The position numbers were made by a program, and so were the translations under genes. Source: Acanthamoeba sp. SK_2022b (taxonomy: Eukaryota; Discosea; Longamoebia; Acanthamoebidae). From it: a DNA stretch of 39,904 nucleotides. The DNA lies in contig JANDJZ010001767.1 in the NCBI GenBank assembly GCA_027943245.1, forward strand, positions 1 to 39,904. The letters are read 5' to 3'. Position 1 is the first letter of the stretch. The number at the start of each line of letters is the position of its first letter. Below the pieces are notes generated by a model. That model saw only the letters and a program-made list of their open reading frames with translations, had not been told where the DNA came from and searched no databases. Below are positions 33,145-39,904 of the stretch, piece after piece.

Positions 33145-33966
33145 GTGAAATCATTAGCAAGCATGTTGCAAGGCCAGTCGATCGGCGCGGCCATCACCGC
33201 CGTCGAAAACGAGATCAAGGGAAAACCGGCGGATGCCGACCTGCGCGCCGCGCTGGTGCAACTGCTGTGCCTGAGCGGCAACTGGACGCGCGCCAACGCG
33301 CAGCTGAAATCCTGGCAGGCGCTGAAACCGATCGCCCAACCGACCACGCTGCTGCTGATGCAGTCGGTCAACGCCGAGCTGCAACGCCAGGCGGTGTTCG
33401 CCGGCACGGCCGCGCCGGCGCTGCTGCGGCAGGATCAGCCCTGGCTGAAACTGATGGTGCAGGCGCTGCATCAGGATGCGCAAGGCGCAGCCGAACAGGC
33501 CCAGGCGCTGCGTGACGAAGCGCTGGAGGCCGCCCCGGCCGGCGCCGGGCGGTTAACGCTGGCCGAAGGCGACCAAGAACGGCAGCTGAGTTTCGACTGG
33601 CTGACCGACGGTGACGGCCGCCTCGGGCCGGTGTGCGAGCTGGCGCTGAACGGCGTTTACTACTGGCTGCCGTTTGCCGACATCGCCGCGATCCAGTTCC
33701 AGGCGCCGCAGAGCGCCATCGATCTGGTGTGGAGCCACGCGCTGGTGCGCCTCACCGACGGCCGCGAACAGGTGTGCCAACTGCCCGCCCGTTATCCGCT
33801 GGCCGAAGGCAGCGACGACGCGCTGCTGCTCGGCAAACGCACCGAATGGCAACCGCTGGGCGACGGCACCCACTATGCGGGGCTGGGCCTGAAAACCTGG
33901 CTCAGCGAAAGCGACGAATTCCCGCTGCACAGCCTGCGGCAGCTGAGCTTCGACGCGAGCGCCTGA
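33145..33966 (+). CDS. tagJ: T6SS accessory protein TagJ (ImpE family)
   Basis: TagJ/ImpE binds the sheath protein TssB and helps the ClpV ATPase act on the contracted sheath. The 273-residue product has the helical, TPR-like N-terminal part (ENEIKGKPADADLRAALVQL; LCLSGNWTRANAQL) and the beta-rich C-terminal ImpE domain (YYWLPFADIAAIQFQAPQSA; LALNGV). The GTG start is supported by AAGGAA five bases upstream. It stands next to tssE, the common placement. Confidence 0.92.
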   Translation: MKSLASMLQGQSIGAAITAVENEIKGKPADADLRAALVQLLCLSGNWTRANAQLKSWQALKPIAQPTTLLLMQSVNAELQRQAVFAGTAAPALLRQDQPWLKLMVQALHQDAQGAAEQAQALRDEALEAAPAGAGRLTLAEGDQERQLSFDWLTDGDGRLGPVCELALNGVYYWLPFADIAAIQFQAPQSAIDLVWSHALVRLTDGREQVCQLPARYPLAEGSDDALLLGKRTEWQPLGDGTHYAGLGLKTWLSESDEFPLHSLRQLSFDASA

Positions 33967-33968
33967 AC

Positions 33969-34544
33969 ATGAACGATAAGCGCCCACCCCACTACGACGG
34001 CGGCGATCTGCGCCGCCAGGGCTATCGCTATCGTCAGGACAGCGAGCGCCTGACGTCGCGCGACAAAATGCAGCCGGTGCTGCTCGACATGCTGACCGAC
34101 GACGAACCGCAGAAAAAGCAGGAAGCACAGGTGCGCAACCTGGTGTCGCACAGCGAGCTGCGCCGCCGGGTGCTGCGCGATCTGCAGTGGCTGTTCAACT
34201 GCGTCAACAGCGAATCCAATCTGGATCTCGGCGACTTTCCGCAAGTGCGGCGCTCCACCCTGAATTACGGCATCGCCTCGCTGGCGGGCAAGCGCATGTC
34301 GGATATCGAATGGCTCGACATTCAGCGCGCGCTGACCGAGTCCATTCTCCATTTCGAACCGCGCATTTTGCCCGAGGGGCTGCAGGTGCGCTGCATCTCG
34401 GACACCGGCTCGCTGGAGCTGCACAACGTGCTGTCGATCGAAATCAAGGGCCGCCTGTGGTGCGTGCCCTATCCGCTGGAGTTTCTGTTCCGTACCGACG
34501 TGGATCTGGAAAACGGCCACTTCGATCTGAAAGACATAGGGTAA
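33969..34544 (+). CDS. tssE: T6SS baseplate protein TssE (gp25-like)
   Basis: TssE is the wedge protein that initiates sheath assembly on the baseplate. The frame is open far upstream inside tagJ; ATG 33969, two bases after the tagJ stop, gives a normal 191-residue TssE. The family signature STLNYGIASLAGKRMSD lies near residues 97-113, followed by ALTESILHFEPRI and the C-terminal FLFRTDVDLENG. It is four bases before tssF. Confidence 0.95.
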   Translation: MNDKRPPHYDGGDLRRQGYRYRQDSERLTSRDKMQPVLLDMLTDDEPQKKQEAQVRNLVSHSELRRRVLRDLQWLFNCVNSESNLDLGDFPQVRRSTLNYGIASLAGKRMSDIEWLDIQRALTESILHFEPRILPEGLQVRCISDTGSLELHNVLSIEIKGRLWCVPYPLEFLFRTDVDLENGHFDLKDIG

Positions 34545-34548
34545 GGCG

Positions 34549-36435
34549 ATGGACAGTAAACTTTTAGACTATTACAACCGCGAGCTGGCCTATCTGCGTG
34601 AGATGGGCGCCGAGTTCGCCGAACAGTACCCGAAGGTCGCGGGCCGTCTCGGCATGCGCGGCATCGACGTGGCGGATCCCTATATCGAGCGCCTGATGGA
34701 GGGCTTCGCCTTCCTCACCTCGCGCGTGCAGCTGAAAATGGACGCCGAGTTCCCGCGCTTTTCTCAGCGCTTGCTGGAGATCATCTACCCCAATTACCTG
34801 TCGCCGACGCCGTCGATGGCGATCGCCGAGCTGCAGCCGGACAGCAGCAAAGGCGACATCAGCAACGGCTTCGTGGTGCCGCGCGGCACCATGATGGACA
34901 GCCAGACGCTGAAGAAAAGCGGCATCACCTGCAGCTACACCACCGCCCATGACGTCACGCTGCAGCCGGTGCGCATCGCCGGCGTCGAGCTGGGCGGCAT
35001 TCCGGCCGATATCCCGCTGGCCTCGCTGGGGCTGCAGCACAGCGGCTGCGTCAGCGCGCTGCGCATTCGTCTCGAGTGCTACGAAAGCGTGACGCTCAAC
35101 AACCTGCAGCTGGACCAGCTGATGTTTTACCTGGCCGGGCCGGACATGCAGGCGCAGCAGCTGCTGGAACTGCTGATGCAGCACAGCGTCGGGCTTGTCT
35201 GCCAAACGGTGGAGGCGCAGCCACAGCGGCGCGCGCTGGCGCTGGACGGGCTGCGGCAGGAGGGCTTCGCCGCCGAACAGGCGCTGCTGCCCAACGACCT
35301 GCGCAACTTCGAAGGCTACCGGCTGCTGCAGGAGTACTTCGCCTTCCCGACGCGCTTCCAGTTCTTCAGCGTCAACGGCCTGCGCCCGCTGCTGCAAAGC
35401 GTGCGCGAAGGGAAAAAGGCGCTGCGCCAGTTCGAGATCGTGGTGCTGCTGGATCGGCACGACGCCGCGCTGGAACGGGTGGTCGACGCCGCCCATTTGG
35501 CACTGCACTGCACGCCGGTGATCAACCTGTTTCCGAAGGTCGCCGAACGCATCGCGATCAACGAAAAAAACCACGAATACCATCTGGTGGTCGACAATAT
35601 CCGGCCGCTGGATTACGAAGTATTCTCGGTGCAGCGGCTCGGCGGCAGCGCCAGCGAAAAACGCTACGAGCAAGAGTTTCGGCCGTTTTACAGCACCCTG
35701 AGCGCGGACGACGGCAACTATGGCGCCTACTTCTCGCTGCGGCGCGAACAGCGCACGCTGTCGGAGCACGCCCGCCGCTACGGCACCCGCACCGGCTATG
35801 CCGGTTCGGAAGTGTTCGTGTCGCTGGTGGACGAGCGGCAATCGCCGTGGCACAGCGATCTGAAATACCTCACCGCCGACGTGCTGTGCACCAGCCGCGA
35901 CCTGCCGTTGATGCTGCTGCAACAGGATCAGGGCAACTTCGTGATGCCCGACTCGATCCCGATCAAGCAGGTCTCGCTGCGCAAAGGCCCCACTCCGCCG
36001 CGCCCGGCGCTGGCCGAAGGCATGATCACCTGGCGGCTGATCAGCCAGCTGCAGCTGAACTACCTCAGCATGATGGACGGCGATCCGGAACAGGGCGCCG
36101 CCAGCCTGCGCCAGCTGATGGGGCTGTACGGCAACCTGAGCGAACCGGCGATCGCCAAACAGATCCAGGGCGTGCGCCACTGCAACCTGCGGCCGGTCTA
36201 TCGGCGAGTGCCGGAGCCGGGCCCCATCGTGTTCGCACGCGGCATCGCCATCGATCTGACGGTCGATGAGCAGGCGTTCTCCGGCAACAGCCCTTACCTG
36301 CTCGGCAGCGTGCTGGAGCGCCTGTTCTCGCGCCTGGTGGCGATGAACACCTTCACCGAGATGACGCTCTCCAGCCAGCAGCGCGGCGAAATCGCCCACT
36401 GGCAGGCGCGCATGGGCAAAAGGACGCTGATATGA
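34549..36435 (+). CDS. tssF: T6SS baseplate protein TssF
   Basis: TssF (VasA/ImpG) forms the baseplate wedge with TssG, TssE and TssK. The 628-residue product begins LLDYYNRELAYLREMGAEFA and has the characteristic SRVQLKMDAEFPRFSQRLLE and YPNYLSPTPSMAI blocks, followed by a long beta-rich body. The last codons overlap tssG by four bases (ATGA). Confidence 0.97.
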   Translation: MDSKLLDYYNRELAYLREMGAEFAEQYPKVAGRLGMRGIDVADPYIERLMEGFAFLTSRVQLKMDAEFPRFSQRLLEIIYPNYLSPTPSMAIAELQPDSSKGDISNGFVVPRGTMMDSQTLKKSGITCSYTTAHDVTLQPVRIAGVELGGIPADIPLASLGLQHSGCVSALRIRLECYESVTLNNLQLDQLMFYLAGPDMQAQQLLELLMQHSVGLVCQTVEAQPQRRALALDGLRQEGFAAEQALLPNDLRNFEGYRLLQEYFAFPTRFQFFSVNGLRPLLQSVREGKKALRQFEIVVLLDRHDAALERVVDAAHLALHCTPVINLFPKVAERIAINEKNHEYHLVVDNIRPLDYEVFSVQRLGGSASEKRYEQEFRPFYSTLSADDGNYGAYFSLRREQRTLSEHARRYGTRTGYAGSEVFVSLVDERQSPWHSDLKYLTADVLCTSRDLPLMLLQQDQGNFVMPDSIPIKQVSLRKGPTPPRPALAEGMITWRLISQLQLNYLSMMDGDPEQGAASLRQLMGLYGNLSEPAIAKQIQGVRHCNLRPVYRRVPEPGPIVFARGIAIDLTVDEQAFSGNSPYLLGSVLERLFSRLVAMNTFTEMTLSSQQRGEIAHWQARMGKRTLI

Positions 36436-37502
36436 GCGCGGAGATGATTGCCACCGAACTGGCGCCGCCGCAGATCAACGCGCTGTATCGCCTGCCGGAC
36501 GACTTCTGGCCGCGGCTGCGCAGCGCGCCTTACAAGCACGATCTGTTTCAGCTGCTGCGCCGTATCGACGCCCAGGGCGGCCAACCCTACCTGCTGGGGC
36601 GCGCGCCGCTGCCGCGTCACGAGATGCTGCGCCTGGGCCAGGAGCCGTCGCTGTCGTTCGCGCCCTCCACGCTGGCGCAGGTGGCGCCGCGCGCCAACAG
36701 CCCGCTGCACGACGTCTCGATCTTCAGCTTCGGCCTGTTCGGCCCCAACGGGCCGCTGCCGCTGCACCTGACCGAATACGTGCGCGAACGGGTGTACCAC
36801 CATCAGGACACCACCCTGCTGGCGTTCACCAATCTGTTCCATCACCGGCTGACGCTGCTGTTTTACCGCGCCTGGGCCGACGCGCAGCCGACGGTGTCGC
36901 TGGATCGCCCGGACAACCGGCGCTTCGACGAATACCTGTCGAGTCTGATCGGCATCGGCCAGCCGGCGCAGCAGGAACGCGACAGCATCAACGCCCACGC
37001 CAAACATTTTATGGCCGGTCATCTGATTCGCCACAGCCGCGATCCGGAAGGCCTGAGCAAGATTTTGCAGCAGTATTTCAAGGTGCCGGTGCGCATCGTC
37101 GAAAACGTGCCGCACTGGCTGCGGGTGGAACCGCGCGAGCAGGCGCGGCTCAAGGCCGGGCGCGGTGCGCCGCGGCTCGGCGAGTCGGCCTTTCTCGGCA
37201 TCGCGGTGCGCGATATTCAGCACAAATTCCGCATCGAGCTGGGGCCGATGCCGCAGCGGGACTATGACCGCTTCCTGCCCGGCGCCGACCTGTGCCGGCA
37301 GCTGCGCGACTGGGTGCGCCAATACCTGGGCATCGAGTTCGTCTGGGAAGTCCGTCTGATCCTGGCAAAGGAACAGGCGCACGGCCTCCAGCTCGGCGGC
37401 GCGCAACGATTGGGCCTGAGCAGCTGGCTGGCCGACGATCGGCGGCAACGCGATCTCGACGATCTGATCTTCAGCCCTGAACCGCTGGAAAATCCGTTCT
37501 GA
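36432..37502 (+). CDS. tssG: T6SS baseplate protein TssG
   Basis: TssG (VasB/ImpH) is the TssF partner in the baseplate wedge. The 356-residue product has the family segments HDLFQLLRRIDAQGGQPYLL, FGLFGPNGPLPLHLTEYVRE and HRLTLLFYRAWADAQP. It is coupled to tssF by a four-base overlap and separated from tssH by 56 bases containing a hairpin. Confidence 0.96.
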   Translation: MSAEMIATELAPPQINALYRLPDDFWPRLRSAPYKHDLFQLLRRIDAQGGQPYLLGRAPLPRHEMLRLGQEPSLSFAPSTLAQVAPRANSPLHDVSIFSFGLFGPNGPLPLHLTEYVRERVYHHQDTTLLAFTNLFHHRLTLLFYRAWADAQPTVSLDRPDNRRFDEYLSSLIGIGQPAQQERDSINAHAKHFMAGHLIRHSRDPEGLSKILQQYFKVPVRIVENVPHWLRVEPREQARLKAGRGAPRLGESAFLGIAVRDIQHKFRIELGPMPQRDYDRFLPGADLCRQLRDWVRQYLGIEFVWEVRLILAKEQAHGLQLGGAQRLGLSSWLADDRRQRDLDDLIFSPEPLENPF

Positions 37503-37511
37503 CCCTATTTC

Positions 37512-37536
37512 GGCCGGCGCCCTGCGGCGCCAGGCC
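37512..37536 (+). other. GC-rich hairpin between tssG and tssH
   Basis: GGCC-GGCGCC pairs with GGCGCC-A-GGCC around a CTGC loop (10 pairs, one bulged A), nine bases after the tssG stop. No T-run follows. It may adjust relative expression of clpV or protect the upstream message. Confidence 0.5.
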
Positions 37537-37558
37537 ACTCTGAGACCTGAGGAAAACC

Positions 37559-39904
37559 ATGTCTGAAATCAGCCGCTCGGTATTATTTGGCAAACTGGAT
37601 AGCCTGTTATTCACCTCTCTGGAAAGTGCGACGGCGTTTTGCAAGCTGCGCGGTAACCCCTACGTCGAACTGGCGCACTGGCTGCATCAGCTGATGCAAT
37701 CGCCGGACGGCGATCTGCAGCAGATCGTCCGCCACTTCGCGCTGGACGAGGCGCAGCTGGCGCGCGACATCGTCGAGGCGCTCGATCGCCTGCCGCGCGG
37801 CGCCAGCGCCATCTCCGATCTGTCCGAGCACATCGACAGCGCGGTAGAACGCGCCTGGGTCTATGGCTCATTGAAATTCGGCGCAGCACGCATTCGCGGC
37901 GGCCACCTGCTGCTCGGCATCCTGAAAACCTACAGCCTGCGCCATCTGCTGAAGGCCATTTCCCCGCAGTTCGAGCGCATCAACGCCGATCTGTTGATGG
38001 AGCAGTTCGCCGCCATCACCGCTCACTCGGCGGAAAACGCCCAGGATGCGCCGGCGGAAAGCAGCGCCGAGAACGTATCCGGCGCGCCGCGCAGCGGTGA
38101 AAGCGTGCTGGCGCAGTATGCTCAGGACCTGACCGCCAAAGCGCGCAACGGCGAGATCGATCCGGTGGCCGGCCGCGACGAAGAGATCCGGCAAATCATC
38201 GATATCCTGATGCGCCGCCGCCAGAACAACCCGCTGCTGACCGGCGAGGCCGGTGTCGGGAAAACCGCGGTGGTGGAGGGCCTGGCGCTGCGCATCGTGG
38301 CCGGCGACGTGCCGCCGCAGCTGCGCGACGTGAAGCTGTGCCTGCTGGACATCGGCATACTGCAGGCCGGCGCCGGCGTCAAAGGCGAGTTTGAAAAACG
38401 GCTGCAGGCGGTGATCGACGAAGTGCAGTCCAGCCCGACGCCGATCATCCTGTTTATCGACGAGATTCACACCCTGATCGGCGCCGGCGGCGCCCAGGGC
38501 ACCGGCGACGCCGCCAACCTGCTGAAACCGGCGCTGGCGCGCGGCCAGCTGCGCACTATCGGCGCCACCACCTGGTCGGAATACAAAAAATACATCGAGA
38601 AGGATCCGGCGCTCACCCGCCGTTTCCAGGTGGTGCAGGTACACGAGCCAAGCGAAGACAAAGCGCTGCTGATGCTGCGCAGCACCGTCAGCCCGCTGGA
38701 GCAACACCACCGCGTGCTGCTGCTGGATGAAGCGGTAGACGCCGCGGTGCGGCTGTCGCATCGCTATATTCCAGCCCGCCAGCTGCCGGACAAGGCGGTG
38801 GCGCTGCTGGATACCGCCTGCGCGCGCGTGGCGGTCAGCCAACACGCCGAGCCTGCCCAGGTCGAAGACTGCCGCCACCGCATCGATGCGCTGCAGATAG
38901 AGTGGGATATCGCCCGCCGCGAGGCCAAGGTGGGCATCGGCGATCCCCTGCGCCCGCAGGAGATTGAAGCCCAGCTGACCGCGCTGCGCCAAGAGTTGGA
39001 ACAGTTGACCGACCGCTGGCAGCAGGAGCTGGCGCTGATCCAAGAGATCATCACACTGCGCGCCCAGCTGCACCGGCAGGAAGAAGAGTCTACTGAAGAA
39101 GAGACGCAGGCACGCCCTGACGCCGACGCGCTGCGCGCCCAGCTGGGCGAACTGCAGCAGCAGCTGAGCGCGCTGCAGGGCGAGGCGCCGCTGATCTTCG
39201 CCGCCGTCGACGCCAACATCGTGGCGGCAGTAGTGGCCGACTGGACCGGCATCCCGCTGGGCCGCATGGTGAAAAACGAGATTGAGGCGGTGCTGCAACT
39301 CTCCGACACCCTGAACCAGCGCGTGATCGGCCAACGCCATGCGCTGGATCTGATCGCCCGCCGGGTGCGCACTTCGCGGGCGCGGCTGGACGATCCGAAC
39401 AAGCCGGTCGGGGTGTTCCTGCTGGCCGGGCCGTCCGGCGTCGGCAAGACCGAAACCGCGCTGGCGCTGGCGGAAACCCTGTACGGCGGCGAGCAGAACG
39501 TCATCACCATCAACATGAGCGAATTCCAGGAGTCGCACACCGTTTCGACGCTGAAAGGCGCGCCCCCCGGCTATGTCGGCTACGGCGAAGGCGGCGTGCT
39601 GACCGAGGCGGTGCGCCGCCGCCCATACAGCGTGGTGCTGCTGGACGAAATCGAGAAGGCGCACCCGGACGTGCATGAAATCTTCTTCCAGGTGTTCGAC
39701 AAGGGCTGGATGGAGGACGGCGAAGGCCGCCATATCGATTTCCGCAACACCATCATCATCCTGACCTCCAACGTCGGCACCGAGCTGATCGCCGGGCTGT
39801 GCAGCGATCCGGAGCTGCTGCCGGAGCCGGAAGCGCTGAGCGGCGCGCTGCGCCAGCCGCTGCTGTCGGTGTTCCCGGCCGCCTTGCTCGGCCGCCTGCT
39901 GGTG
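37559..39904 (+). CDS. tssH: T6SS sheath-recycling ATPase TssH/ClpV (partial, C-terminus cut by window edge)
   Basis: ClpV is a ClpB-like AAA+ hexamer that disassembles contracted TssBC sheath. The frame runs open for 782 codons to the window end. It shows the N-terminal Clp domain (about 10-150), a first AAA domain with Walker [10 protein letters not shown] (Lys235) and Walker [10 protein letters not shown], a coiled-coil middle domain (about 470-545), and a second AAA domain with Walker [10 protein letters not shown] (Lys630) and [16 protein letters not shown]. The start follows GAGGAAA. The remaining C-terminal part (roughly 100 residues by family length) is outside the window. Confidence 0.97.
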   Translation, partial: MSEISRSVLFGKLDSLLFTSLESATAFCKLRGNPYVELAHWLHQLMQSPDGDLQQIVRHFALDEAQLARDIVEALDRLPRGASAISDLSEHIDSAVERAWVYGSLKFGAARIRGGHLLLGILKTYSLRHLLKAISPQFERINADLLMEQFAAITAHSAENAQDAPAESSAENVSGAPRSGESVLAQYAQDLTAKARNGEIDPVAGRDEEIRQIIDILMRRRQNNPLLTGEAGVGKTAVVEGLALRIVAGDVPPQLRDVKLCLLDIGILQAGAGVKGEFEKRLQAVIDEVQSSPTPIILFIDEIHTLIGAGGAQGTGDAANLLKPALARGQLRTIGATTWSEYKKYIEKDPALTRRFQVVQVHEPSEDKALLMLRSTVSPLEQHHRVLLLDEAVDAAVRLSHRYIPARQLPDKAVALLDTACARVAVSQHAEPAQVEDCRHRIDALQIEWDIARREAKVGIGDPLRPQEIEAQLTALRQELEQLTDRWQQELALIQEIITLRAQLHRQEEESTEEETQARPDADALRAQLGELQQQLSALQGEAPLIFAAVDANIVAAVVADWTGIPLGRMVKNEIEAVLQLSDTLNQRVIGQRHALDLIARRVRTSRARLDDPNKPVGVFLLAGPSGVGKTETALALAETLYGGEQNVITINMSEFQESHTVSTLKGAPPGYVGYGEGGVLTEAVRRRPYSVVLLDEIEKAHPDVHEIFFQVFDKGWMEDGEGRHIDFRNTIIILTSNVGTELIAGLCSDPELLPEPEALSGALRQPLLSVFPAALLGRLLV

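Noticed and set aside
37868..39733. 621-codon minus-strand frame opposite tssH
   Set aside because: Antisense shadow of ClpV; no recognisable protein.
1..39904. CRISPR arrays, tRNA or rRNA genes, insertion sequences, prophage genes
   Set aside because: None seen: no spaced direct repeats, no tRNA-like cloverleaf, no transposase or integrase frame.

Overview
The window looks like a chromosomal segment of a Serratia species close to S. marcescens. The evidence is high GC in most genes, enterobacterial motA, flhC, flhD, uspC, curA and pcp genes, and a type VI secretion (T6SS) locus carrying two Ssp/Tae4-type amidase effectors with Rap/Tai4-type immunity genes, the arrangement first described in S. 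marcescens. The species call is from recognition only; no search was run.

Left part (1-6971): a motility and housekeeping border. On the minus strand lie the start of motA (cut by the window edge) and the flagellar master regulator pair flhD-flhC. A 1.34 kb non-coding stretch follows, with a consensus CRP site and an RcsAB-box-like site spaced as in the E. coli flhDC promoter. Then come an Hha/YmoA-type gene, uspC, curA, pcp (minus) and a divergent LysR-type regulator that ends in a clear terminator.

Middle and right part (about 7417-39904, edge): one long plus-strand T6SS locus. It opens with a spike-building block: vgrG, a membrane protein, a DUF2169-pentapeptide protein, a second pentapeptide protein, a DUF3540 protein and a PAAR-like DUF4150 protein. 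Next come an SH3-like lipoprotein and tssJ-tssK-tssL-tssM (membrane complex and baseplate adaptor; TssL carries a peptidoglycan-binding OmpA domain), tagF, tssA and tssB-tssC (sheath). A low-GC cargo island (26479-29554) follows with two Tae4 amidases, four small immunity-type proteins and an orphan membrane protein. The core then resumes: tagH (FHA), pppA, an unrecognised periplasmic protein, tagJ, tssE, tssF, tssG and tssH/clpV (cut by the right edge). No hcp (tssD) and no ppkA kinase lie in the window.

How the parts work together: TssJLM anchors the machine in the envelope. TssEFGK, VgrG and the PAAR-like tip form the baseplate and spike. TssA and TssBC build the sheath, and TssH recycles it with TagJ as sheath-end partner. 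TagF, TagH and PppA form a posttranslational control circuit. Ssp1/Ssp2 attack peptidoglycan of rival bacteria while the Rap proteins protect the producer.

The core T6SS and effectors belong to known families. The most unusual items are a pair of intergenic palindromes sharing the form GGGGC-RR-CATG-YY-GCCCC with matched (compensatory) base changes, hairpins that mark the borders of the cargo island (two of them around stop codons, with similar loops), an apparently toxin-free VgrG/DUF2169/pentapeptide/DUF4150 block, orphan immunity-type and membrane genes, and a possible small ORF directly coupled to an alternative vgrG start.
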